A DNA stretch of 64,000 nt from Marsupella aquatica. Its lineage: Eukaryota > Marchantiophyta. This document shows positions 9,724 to 20,178 of the stretch, in pieces. The notes under the pieces were generated by a model. It saw only the letters and a list, made by a program, of their open reading frames with translations. It did not search any database and had not been told where the DNA came from. The translations under genes and the position numbers were made by a program. Position 1 is the first letter of the stretch; each line of letters begins with the position of its first letter. The DNA lies in contig OZ316898.1 of NCBI GenBank assembly GCA_973895155.1, positions 13,392,001 through 13,456,000 of the forward strand. The letters run 5' to 3'.

Positions 9724-12700
9724 ATGGCTCCAAGGTTGCCTCTTCACAACCCATTTAGGATTAGGCATCATGATTCTAAATTGTGGATGCGTGAACAAGC
9801 CCGGGCCGCCCAAGGTAGGAGTAGGAGGATGAGATGCCCATGCACACAGTGCCAAGGATTCAAGTCGTTGAGTTTGAACACTGTGCACCTTCACTTGCTA
9901 CGGCATGAAAGGCACCCTCGGTGGAGGGTTTGGAATGTACCAGCAGAAGAAGACTCCTCTGATGAAGAGTGGAGAGCTGACTTTGTGGATTCTAATACAG
10001 CTAGGCGTAGAGACTACGTAGAGCAGGACATAGACTGTGCAGAGGATGGTCCTGGGGTCCAACATGAGAACGTGGATGACCAAGATGGAGATGCAGAGGC
10101 AGTCACTGAGGACGGTGGGATGGATGTCCCAAGAATGGTTCAAGAGATTTTTGAAGACCTTGATGCTTTTTACGACACAGTGGAATCAGAAGAGGACAAT
10201 GAACCGCAGCCACACATTGGCGACGGCCAAGCTCAACCTGACTTTGACATTGGGGAAGGTGCAGCAGAGATGGAGTGGGTGTTTGGGGGCCCAAAACACA
10301 TCAAAGAAGCTTGCATTCCTATCTATGAGGGGTCGAACTGCTCCAAGCTGGGTTTTGTCGTGTTGTTGTTGAACATCTGTGGCAATCACAATGTTCCCAA
10401 TATATTTGTGACAGAGTTGTTGACCTTCCTGCGCCGAAATGTGTTACCAGATGGTAATTCAATTCCAAAAAATATGTACGAGGCTAGGAAATTGATGTCT
10501 AACCTTGGGCTGAACTATGTGTCTATTGACGCATGCCCTGATGGGTGTGTTCTCTTTCGCAAAGAGCATGCAGATAAATTGACATGCCCTCATTGTGGTA
10601 AGCACAGGTACAAGAATGTAGGGAAATGTACACACCCTGCCAAGGTTCTTCGTCATTTTCCTCTCATTCCTAGACTACAACGTCTGTTTAGATGCCCTGC
10701 CATTTCCAAGCTGATGACATGGACTCCTGATAACAAGAGCAGTGATGGCCTGCAGCGTCACATTGGAGATTCCAACCATTGGAAATTTGTTGATGAGAGG
10801 TGGCCACAGTTTGCTGCAGAGAAGCGGAACTTTCGATTTGGTCTATCACTGGATGGAGTAAACCCATTTGGAGACAAAAACAACCGTTATTCATGTTGGC
10901 CGATTACGCTGCTAAATTACAACCTTCCCCCATGGATGACTACAAAGAGGTTTTTTGTCATGATGGTGTTGTTAATCCCTGGACCAGCTTCTGTGACCGA
11001 GCAATTCATAGATATCATGTTGGCTCCAGCAGTGGAAGAGTGGAAGACTTTGTGGATAGAAGGGGTGTTAACCCATGATGTTCTGAAGGGGTTTCTTCGA
11101 CCCAGCCCCTTTAGACTGCATGCAATTTGTTTGCTGGATATAGCAGATTACCCAGGCCATGGCATCATATCTGGACGAGTGACAAAGGGCTATGTGGGGT
11201 GCACACCATGTGGGAAAAATGTGACAAGTGAGTGGTCGCATGCCCTGCACAGTATGAAATTTCAGGGGCATAGAAGGTATCTGCCTGTTGATCATCCTTA
11301 CAGGCACACACGGTCTCAAATTGCACACTTCAACAACAAAACAGAGCTTCGTGGCCCACCACAGAGGGTCACCAGAGAGCAAGTCCTGAGGTGGGCAGCC
11401 AGGAAGGCTGATTGGGACAAGAGAAGTGCCACTGATCGAGAACCTGAGGATCCAGTGGTGAAACACGGTGTGAAAAGACAGACCTTGATGGACTTGGAGT
11501 TGGAGTACTGGAGGGTAATGTACTTAGCCTCCAGCCCCTGTATGATTGCAATTTTAGATTGGAGCAATGGTGGATTGATGTTGGTTACAATCCTCCTATG
11601 TGGTTAATTAGTGTTTCTGTTGTTGAATTCTTTGCTTTGTGGAGTGCAGGAATTCGAGCCCAGCAAACACAATGTGGACGTCATGCACATTGAGAAAAAT
11701 ATTTGTGAGAGCTTGCTGAAGTTCTTGTTGGGTGAGAAAGATACAGGAGCAGTTCGAGCTGATATGCAACAGAAGGGGATTCGCCCTCACCTTTGGTTGA
11801 AGCCCCATGCAAGCAATCCCAATGTACTTCTCAAGTTCCAAGCTCCCTATGTGTGCACACAGGATGAATGGAAGACATTCTTGTATAGATTGAGCTGTCT
11901 GAAAGTGCCCTCTGGCTATGCTGGTGCCTTCAAGAAGCATATTACAAAGAATAAACTTGGCAGTATGAAAACACATGACTACCATGTGTTGATGCAGCAC
12001 ATTCTGCCCCTATGCCTCAGAGGTCTCATGCAGAAACCAGTCCGTAATGTCATTCTTCGACTGTGCAATGTATTTCGCCGTATATGTGTGAAAGTGTGGG
12101 ATCCCCAAGGATTGGAGCAGTTGAAGCAGGATGCTGCTTATGTCCTCTGTGACTTGGAGATATACTTCCCCCCTGCTTTCTTTGATGTTATGACTCATCT
12201 CCTAATCCATGTGGTAGAAGAGCTAGGGCAGTATGGGCCAGTCAGTACCAGATGGATGTACCCTATGGAGCGATACATGAAGTTGTTGAAAGGTCATGTG
12301 AGAACATACTACAGGCCAGAGGCTTCCATGGCATTGGGGTACATTAAGGATGAGACGTTGGGATTCCTAACAGAGTACATGGCTGGGTCTGGTGAAGCTA
12401 TGACAAGAGTTTGGAAATCTGGTGAAGATGATGGAGTGAGTGGCGAGGTTGTTGAAGGTGTGGGACGTGCTGTTCAGCTGCCTGTTGCGATTCGAGACAA
12501 GGCTCATTCATATGTGCTGGCAAACACAGAGCCTATGCAACCATGGTGGAGGTGAGTGATTGAATTGACTTGCCTTTGTTGTGATGCTTCTTGTCTGTTC
12601 CAAGGGTGATCTTAGGTTGTCATGTGTTGTTTAGACCTAACTATGCCTGTACCTCATAATGCAGGGAATATGATATGCAAAAAGCTGCACACTCTGGGCA

Positions 12701-13424
12701 GCAGGATCCCTTCCCACAGTTCGAGCAGTGGATTCGGGTGACAATTCGAGAGCATAGTAGACATCACCCAGATATGGAGAAGGATTTGTATCTTCTATCT
12801 GTGCCACCACGATTGTCTATTCTGACCTACAAACGGATGAGAGCTTATGGAAATCATTATCAAGTGAGGGATGAGCAGGGTGACCATTGTGTATCATATG
12901 ATTGTGGTTTGATTTCTGTGTTTGAGCAGAGAACCTCTGAAGAACAGAGGGGGTGGATGAAGATGGGTTACGTGGGGGAGTTGACCGACATTTGGGTGTT
13001 GAATTATGGTAACACAAGTGTCCCAGTGATATTGATGAAGGGATCATGGGTGAAATCAGAGTGGCAGAGACCAAGGGCCACCATGAAGCGTGATCATGAT
13101 GGGTTCTTGTTGGCCAATTTTAGGTCCAGAGTACCAGAATGGTCTGAGCCTTTTGTTTTCCCTAGCCAAGTTGAACAGGCTTTCTTTGCAGATGTGGAGG
13201 AGTCACATGGCTGGAGGGTGGTATGCCATAGCCAAGCACGGAACAGGCGGATGGATGGAAGTAAAGTAGAGTTCAGTTTGGATGACCATGCTGCATTCGA
13301 GCATCCTAGTCATGAGACTGTACTTCCAACTCGGGCAGGGACTGACTACATCCCCTTAACATTGAGAGAGACATATGATGAACCTGGGCAAATGGAATAT
13401 GATGAGGTTGATGATTTGCAATAG
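9724..13424 (+). CDS. TNP2-type CACTA transposase, intact, three exons
   Basis: Exons 9724-11514, 11650-12551 and 12665-13424 join in frame (3453 bp, 1150 aa) with GT-AG introns. Order of parts: a basic N-terminus with a transposase-associated zinc motif (RCPCTQCQGF ... HLLRH), an acidic stretch, then the TNP2 core (SIPKNMYEARKLMSNLGL, CPHCGKHRYK, LRHFPLIPRLQRLF, FGLSLDGVNPFGDKNN, LPPWMTTKRFFVMM, LIPGPASV). Next come HNVDVMHIEKN and the DUF4218 region (LCLRGLM ... YFPPAFFDVMTHLLIH ... RWMYPMERYMK), and a DUF4216-like C-terminus (YVGELTDIWVLNYG ... EPFVFPSQVEQAFF). It should cut and rejoin element ends. No internal stop is seen, unlike the older TNP2 copy. A GTG just upstream extends the frame, but 9724 is the first ATG. 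Confidence 0.93.
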
Positions 13425-13601
13425 GCAACAGCTGGCGATTGGCAAGTATGAGGTTGAGGATGACTACCTGCACAGAGTCACATAACGGGAATTGCTGCCT
13501 GGAATGATGTTTAGGATAGTTGGATATGCATGAAATTGATTGATACTTTGAATTTAGTGTGCTGATTCTCCCTGTTTGGTTGTGGGTGCTATGCAGAAGC
13601 T

Positions 13602-16600
13602 ATGGGGGAAGAGGGTGATGACATGGAGACAGACATGGGGCTTGGAGAGTGGGGTGAAGAGGAAAGATTGGATATGGATGGAGACCCAGATGCAGGGGGC
13701 TCACAAAAAAATGCACCTGTGCAAGATGCACAGGGCCCTCATCAAGTCCCAGGTAGGTGGGCAGCTAGAGAGAAATCACATAATCCATACCCTAGAAGGA
13801 GCCAGAGTTATTGGCAAGGGACGCCTGATGATTATGATGATGACTATGATGGAGCAGAAGATGGATGGGATGAATATGAACACCCAGAGCGTGGTAGAGA
13901 CGGGTACAGAGGGCAATGGAAAGGTGAGGAGGATGATTGGACAAGTAAGTGCCTTGTGCTAGTGATTTTGTGATGGTAGTAGAGATTTAGCTCAATATGC
14001 ACTTATCTGATGTGTAGCTAGGGCAAAGAGTTTATCTTACAGGTCCATGAGTGTGGCATGTACCTGTTGGTATGCAGACTCTGATTGGGACAATCACGAA
14101 AACAACAAAGGCCATCCACGTTCAGATAGGAGGCAATCATTCACAGGCGGGAGAAACGCCCCTAATTCATCAAGACAAAGCAATAGGACAGGTGGTCCAG
14201 AACCATCTATGCGCCAAGGGAGAGGTAACTTGGTCATTGCAGAATTGCTCTGAAGTCCACTGTATATTTGGCAGCGGGATTTATGATTCATACTTACCTA
14301 ATGTAAGTGACTATAAATGGATCCTGTAAATGTGCAGGGACTCCAGGGAGGTTTGGACAATGCAATCCAGGCCGTGGGGGGAGATCAGGCCGTGGAGGGA
14401 CCCCAGGCCGTGGGGGGACACCAGGCCGTGGAGGGACACCTAGTAGCGCTTCAGGGAGTACCAAGGCAGGAGACAGTAACAAATTTGGTAAAGTAAAAGT
14501 GAATTCCGAAGGTTGGATAACTCCCACATGTGATGGTAAGAACCGTTGGCATTCTGACCTAAGAGGAGAAGTATTGCGTTGGTTAGATTTGAGCATTACA
14601 GAGTTTAGGAGTCAGAACAAAGCTGATTGGGCTGCTATCTGCAAGGACATTCTTGAACGGTGGGAGTATGTTGGTAATGATGGTAAGGGCCCAGTTGAAG
14701 ATTGCATATCAGATTATGCAATGAGGATTTTGAAACAAGAGAGGCATAGGTTGAAAAGGATGTGGATAGACAATGGTTCTAACAGGAGAATGCCACCACC
14801 CCCATCATTGGAACTGGATCAATGGACACGGTTAATCAAAGGGTTCATGTCGGAGGCTGGACAGAGCAAGAGTGAACTGATGTCAAATGCTCGAGGCAAA
14901 GTGAAACACCTTTCACAGGCTGGGAGAGGAAGTTATGCTCCAGTGAAAGAACAATTGGTAAGGCAGTGACATGCCTGATAGTAAGCCTCAAACTTATCAT
15001 CTTGCTACCATTATTACATTTTCATTGACAATCAACACTTGGTTTCATTCATATGTATGTTGATGTGGACTGCAGAAGAAATTGACAGGTGAAGAACCAT
15101 CAGCACAAGAAGTGAGAGAGGAGTTCATGAAACAAAGGAGTGAGGTGACAAGTGTAACTTCCAAACAGGTGATTATGTTGTAATTCTGTATGTTCTGTGA
15201 CTATTTGGCCTTGAGCATCAGAAAGAAATGTAGTAGGAAGTAAGCAACCAGTTCTTGGGGACAGTTATCTGAGATATGTAAGCTGTGTTATGACAGGGAA
15301 CTGTTACAACTCTCACAGAGATGTGTGAACGGTTGAAGTCATTAGAGTGTGGACTCCCTCGAGTGGAAAGTAAATTGGCTGATCGTTTGGATATTGTGGA
15401 GGCATCTGTAGCGAACCTTCTTGCATCAGTGGAATCTAATTTCAAGCTTGTGATTGAAAAATTGGGTGGTTCCCAACCAAACAATGAGGGCAACATTGTA
15501 CAAAGTGTGCCCTTGTTAACAAAAAAGGGAATTGGCAAATCTGACACAGGTATGGAAATGACACCGGCCCATTGTTCATTGTGTCCTATGTTCAAATGTT
15601 AGAAGTAAGTTTTCATGAATTGAGTGAATGGTTTGAATGCAGGAAGAGTGGAGGCAGAGAAGGACCCTGTAATCAGTAAGCAGAAGGGCAAGAAGGTTGC
15701 TGAGACAGGTAACCTGCTATGATCCAATACATTACATTTGAAAAGTGCATGGAGTTTTGTGAAGCTTAAGCCGGTTGGAGGTAATCTTTTCTGTAAGAAC
15801 TGGTTGGATGAACTGGGATCTGAAGTGACATCATGATTGATGTATCAGGTGATTCAAAGAGCAATAATGAAGAAGATGTGCCCAGTGCCTCAGTGACCAT
15901 AGCCAAGGAGGTATCAGGTAAGCTGATGCTTTAAATTCCTCTATATGAATGTTGAGCAACAATTCAGTGGTTAATAGATTCAACCTGAATATTGTGGTGT
16001 GTTTATTGATCAACAGAAGCAGACATGGAGCATATGGCAATGGCAAAGAAGGGGAAGAAGGCTGTTCATAATGGTAAGGAGATAGTGACAACTTTGTGGT
16101 TGGTGACATGTACATTTAGCACATGTGATGAGTGATTGACTTATGTTGGACATGACACTGAATTGTAGTTGATGCAGAGTTGACAGACTCTCAACCAAGT
16201 GGGAGTAGGGTGAAGCGACGTCGAAACTTGGGAGCAACATTGGATGCAAGTAAGATTGTAGATGCTTCAATTGAAGCAAGTACAATGTTGGCAGATACTG
16301 AGATGATGTCGCAGGGAAATCCTGCTACACGATCAGAAGTGTCAAATATGGATGCAGATTCTTTGAAGAAGAGTGTAGCCAATTCTCGATCACCAGCACA
16401 AAACACTCGTGCCAAAGTCATGACTCGCAACCAAGGTATGAATAATGTCATGTATAAGCCACCCAGGAAAGCCAAGAAAAACAGCCAGGGTAAGGTGGAG
16501 GTGATAGCCACAGCAGAGCCAGTCCATAATCTTCTATCATGGGAGGATGACTTGCAGGTATGTGTGGGTACAGGGATTTTGCGACCGGATCATGCAAAAT

Positions 16601-16773
16601 TCCATGGCAAAGTGGTCCCGGATGACCATGTAGTAGTGTTGTTGACTACAGTGATTGTATCTGATTGTAATTTGCCATTTCCGAATAGAGACGATGATCC
16701 ACCTCAGGAAATAATTGCAGATGCAGTAGGATCTCTTGTGCTCTGGCCATCAGAGTGTGTTAGTCTGCAGTGA
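13602..16773 (+). CDS. TNPA-like second CACTA protein, about nine exons, intact
   Basis: Exons joining in frame with GT-AG borders: 13602-13944, 14078-14224, 14338-14957, 15076-15168, 15297-15549, 15643-15708, 15849-15917, 16017-16073, 16169-16773 (2253 bp, about 750 aa). The N-terminus is acidic (GEEGDDMETDMGLGEWGEEE). An RGG-type box follows (GRGGTPGRGGTPGRGGTP). Exon 3 then has the plant Ptta/En/Spm transposase-like helical region (WLDLSITEFRSQNKADW, MRILKQERHRLKRMW, SNARGKVKHLSQAGRGSY), followed by a coiled-coil exon (MCERLKSLECGLPRVESKLA) and a conserved C-terminus ending DAVGSLVLWP. In En/Spm, TNPA binds the subterminal repeats; the same role is inferred. An acceptor-like CAG upstream of 13602 leaves room for an earlier exon. 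Confidence 0.8.
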
Positions 16774-17279
16774 CTGAATGCAAGTGTAGATAGCATCATG
16801 TGAATTGTGTCACATTTTGACATTGCCTTGGAAAGATCCAAGAAATATCTGTACCAATTTTTCCATTTGGTAAAGAGGATGAAGGAGACGTTGTGTGTGA
16901 CATTGATATTTCTGAATTCTGTATGTATGAAACAAGTGATTGATGTCAAACTATGGCTCTATGGTGATTGTCTATGATACTTGAATCTATTTTATCATTT
17001 CAGTATTAGTGTGTATGGTATAGAGGAATACTTTGTGACCTTCTTTGTAGTCTATGAAGTTTGAATCTGTGAATTCATATTAGTGTACATGGTATAGAAG
17101 ATGGCTTTCTGAAACTATGTATTCTAATGTTAACATGATGAATGGTGAACTTATAGAGTGAGTTCATTCCAAGTACACAATAAAACATGAATGCAATATG
17201 TTATTTGTGCACAAGAGTGGGTTCATTCCAAGTAGTATAGTGGGGTCTTCATCACTCATATCCAGTTGACATAAAAGAC
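16774..17279. other. Gene-free 3' arm of the CACTA element
   Basis: AT-rich sequence between the TNPA stop and the subterminal repeats, with short direct repeats (for example GAGTGAGTTCATTCCAAGTA-like copies near 17157 and 17215). No gene seen. Confidence 0.5.
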
Positions 17280-17599
17280 TTATACATACCCCACAAAGTA
17301 TATTTAAAGACTACCCTCCATAACCTTTTTAGTCGTTCCCAACGACTCATCATCGCAGCCCATAAAAGACTAAAAACGACTCACCAAAGCTACCCACACA
17401 AAGACTAAAATAGACTGAAAATCCAGTCTATTAAACGACTTATAAACCAGTTCTATAAAGGACTCAGTTGATTATAGTAACAAAACATACGACTCGTAGT
17501 CCTATAAAGGACTAGAGTCCTTCCCAGTCGTTTCCAAGTCCTATACGGTACTGAATAGTCGTTTAATGGGGTCTAAATACCCCCCGGTTTCTACTAGTG
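17280..17599. repeat. Right subterminal and terminal repeats of the CACTA element (CAA target duplication at 17600-17602)
   Basis: Dense short motifs in both orientations: AAACGACT, AGTCGTTT, TATAAAGGACT, AGTCCTATA. They match the left-end motifs and are followed by the inverted CACTAGTAGAAACCGGGG terminus. These are the expected binding sites for the TNPA-like protein (inference). Confidence 0.9.
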
Positions 17600-18087
17600 C
17601 AACCTGGATTTGCAAAACCACAAACACCAGACTTTTTGCAGTTAGTCCAAGTAGCTAGATGGCATGCCTGGCACTACAACTTAGACTGCCCAATATGCAC
17701 TGGATGAAATTCCAGAGTTGTGATAATTTTAGGACAACCTTACCATGAGGATGGAGATCCCTCAAATAGTGGTGTTCTGGCTTCAGTCTCCAAGTGATCC
17801 CAATCTTCTTGATCCACTTCCATGATAGGGTGCTCGACGTCAGGTGCATGAGGTCCAAAGTGAACGTCAACAAGGTGGGCAAAGGCATCTTCTTCAAGGA
17901 TAGGGTCATCTCCCTCATCTCCCTCATCGTCAACATCATCATCCAACTCTCCATCATATGCATCATGGTACTCCTCATCCTCATCGTCCATCTCATCATG
18001 GTCAAGGGGCTGACCCTCAGCATCCTCCTCGTCTGAGAAATGTAAGGTGGCACGTACGTGAAAGGCACGGGCTGATGTAGTCATCAT
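17600..18087 (-). pseudogene. TNP2 of the older CACTA, 5' part (exon 1 and first bases of exon 2)
   Basis: The ATG at 18087 opens a 114-codon exon rich in Asp/Glu (DEEDAEGQPLDHDEMDDED), ending TPLFEGSPSS plus a split codon at 17744, followed by GTAAGG. The acceptor CAG precedes 17603, and the exon 2 first codons are interrupted after 17600 by the younger CACTA, resuming at 1045 as AATLLMLNLQ. Spliced across the insertion this gives FEGSPSSWLAATLLMLN, a normal TNP2 N-terminal core. The frame here is open; the damage lies in the 1-442 part. An upstream acceptor-like site near 18124 could place this exon downstream of others. Confidence 0.85.
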
Positions 18088-18256
18088 TGATGGGTGAGGT
18101 GTGGGAGTAATATGTACACCATCCTAGAGTTTTCAATATGCAATGACAGATCACAATTAGAGAAAGGGTGTCCGTGATAAAGCTTACAATGAAACATCAA
18201 TAATGAAAAATGCAAGGGTCACCCCATAATGAATATGTCATGTACACATGTAAACA

Positions 18257-19791
18257 TCAATGCCAATCATAATCTACGAGAATCTCTTCCCCTGCTCTAA
18301 TGGTGCGGGTAGCATGTGTCAAGATGTAATGCGTGCATGCTACAGGCAAACGAGGGTGACTCTGGTCATGGAACTCGTGCCACTCAGCGTTTGGCCTAAA
18401 CCCTAAACGCCAAGAACCAATAGTGCTGTTGATGTAACCCGCCAAGTTCCCCGTGCGAGGTGGGTAACCATCAATCTGAGCATACCTAGGGTCCAACTTT
18501 AGTGACATGCCATATCGACTAAAGGTTGGGCACTGTCGGGAGAAGATGCGCCATCTCGCCGCCAAATACTTGGGCCCATAGAATGGAAACAACTGAGGCA
18601 AATCATCGGGTGCACAACCGGTAGGGACCACGATATCCACAAGAGAAAATACTCCAAGTCCTACATGAGTCCCCAATGTAGAGGGGAGGATGACCCATGG
18701 GCGGTCCCAAACTATAATAGGCTCCCAAAGCGGGAGGTCCATAGGGAGTCCAAACTGGGTTGGGAAGGAGTCCTTTAAGATGTCCAAGGCTCTCCCTTGC
18801 AACTGTCTCGATGCTCAGAACACAGATGCATCAAGAAAAGGGCATCAGGGTGGAACAATCCTAGGTGGACGGGACTCAATTGATCAGGGTCTAGTGGTCA
18901 CCACTACTCCCCTCTCAATAGGGTGCATCCTAAACACTCTCCTCCTCCTACAAAATACACGGTCTATCTCCCTCAATGTGGTTGGCAAATCGGATGGATG
19001 GATGAGTGGTGCGAGTGCACGATATGCAATGTCTCTCAAGCGGTCCACAGGCAAAGATCGCACTACAACAGGAATCTGTTTCACATGTTCACCAAAACAA
19101 GTTCAGAATATGACAATCAAAAAATAATTCAAGAAAGGAGATGTTATCATAATTGCAATACCCAACAAAATTGTATTACCTCTCGGGTCGGGAGGGTGTA
19201 ACGACCATGGATCCCTAAATGGCTAAGGACAGTGGTCCTCTCATGTAAGACAACACCCTTGCATCGTTTGCAAGGGCAAGGCATCTTGCAAACTGGCCCA
19301 ATCCCCTGAAGAGCAGCCATGGCCTCTCCAAATCCATCAGCACGATGGGGGCTCCGGCCTCTCCTGCCCTTGGAACGATGTCTGCATCGATGACGCCTGG
19401 ATCGGTGACGCCTAGATCGATCATACATGTCTGGTGAGTAATCTCTCTCCCGGTCCAACAGGTCATCTCTCCCCCTATGATGATGGTCATCTCTGCGTCA
19501 GGTGTAAGTACCCCCACCATGGTCCTCATAGGATGATGCATCCCTCCTCCTCCCTCCCTCGTCATCCCTCCTCCTTCACTGCTCGTCATCGCTCCTATAG
19601 CCCGATGAAGCTGAACTCCCCCTATGCCGATGATGGTGTCTATGTCGGTGAGAACTACCGCCATGCTCATCGTCATCATCACACGAGTCATCCCTTTGCC
19701 TATCCGACTCATCATACGTCCCCCTATGATGATGATGGTATCTGTGCTGACGATGCCTGCCCCCACCATGGTCCGATGCATAGGTTGCCAT
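18257..19791 (-). pseudogene. Transposase-type zinc finger fused to a SET domain, cargo of the older CACTA
   Basis: Exon 1 (19791-19180) and exon 2 (19075-18257) join in phase (476 codons). Exon 1 is Arg/His/Asp-rich and SR-like (RSRRHRSRRHRCRHRSKGRR), then CPCKRCKGVVLHERTTVLSH, the transposase-associated zinc motif of CACTA proteins. Exon 2 has an unrecognised segment (IPVVVRSLPVDRLRDIAYRA, DLPTTLREIDRVF) and a SET-like domain: GTHVGLGVFS, GNLAGYINST, RPNAEWHEFHD and ATRTIRAGEEILVDYDW. These are the SET GxG, N-x-x-x-x-I-N-S, PNAEW and GEE...DY motifs; SET enzymes methylate lysines. The usual NHS histidine is replaced by Ser/Thr. Five in-frame TGA codons (19576-19578, 19498-19500, 18884-18886 and two between 18803 and 18880) break it, each at a possible former CGA. 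It is separate from TNP2 by its own stop. Confidence 0.7.
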
Positions 19792-19839
19792 GTCCCCTGT
19801 GATCAAATTTACAAAGGCCCCCACAACATATTAAACCCC

Positions 19840-20064
19840 AAGCATAAACGTATCCCGCTACGTTAACTAAACTAACGTCCATCCACACGATGTTCTTCTC
19901 AAATTAACGTCATTGTTTAGGTTCCGGGGAACAAGCCGAATTTAGTTTACGTAGTTATGTATGACGTACTTAATAAGTTAACGTCATTCGGTATGACATA
20001 ATTATGTGTAACGTCGCGGCTAAACCCTACACCCCTGTTTAACATTGTGATTAGCAATGTTAAA
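19840..20064. repeat. ACGT-rich repeat cluster and hairpin between divergent genes of the older CACTA
   Basis: Repeated AACGTC, TTAACGT and GACGTA motifs on both strands (19848-20015) lie between the minus-strand SET/TNP2 genes and the plus-strand TNPA gene. A perfect 10-bp inverted repeat, TTTAACATTG / CAATGTTAAA with a 7-base loop, sits at about 20038-20064. It could be a shared bidirectional regulatory region or the internal end of a related insertion. Confidence 0.5.
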
Positions 20065-20178
20065 TTAGGGTAACGACGGGTCTCCAAGGTTTGTGGGCTG
20101 CGGCTGTTTTCCTTTAACAAAACATCGGGAAGTGACTCACATTCAACATTCAACACTTCCCCTCTCCCCCTCTCGACT

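Larger units (their letters stand above)
1049..17599 (+). mobile_element. Complete CACTA (En/Spm) transposon, 16,551 bp, with accessory genes
   Basis: The left end reads CACTAGTAGAAACCGGGG at 1049-1066, and the right end is its perfect inverted copy at 17582-17599. Beyond 18 bp the match continues imperfectly through ATTTAGACC. Both ends are flanked by the trinucleotide CAA (1046-1048 and 17600-17602), the 3-bp target duplication expected of CACTA elements. Inside are an uninterrupted TNP2 transposase (9724-13424), an uninterrupted TNPA-like gene (13602-16773), three intact accessory ORFs (6563-9397) and a decayed antisense ORF. Intact transposase genes and matching ends suggest a recent and possibly still mobile element. 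It inserted into exon 2 of an older TNP2 gene. Confidence 0.95.

Noticed and set aside
10800-11466. Several frames on both strands within TNP2
   Set aside because: Shadows of the transposase exon, with no independent motif.
17655-18068. Minus-strand frame rich in Met and Arg
   Set aside because: Alternative frame of the acidic TNP2 exon 1; the 17744-18087 frame continues correctly into TNP2 after splicing.
19434-19866. Plus-strand frames opposite the SET gene
   Set aside because: Shadow frames of the Arg/His-rich minus-strand exon, which has the transposase zinc motif and splice-consistent continuation.
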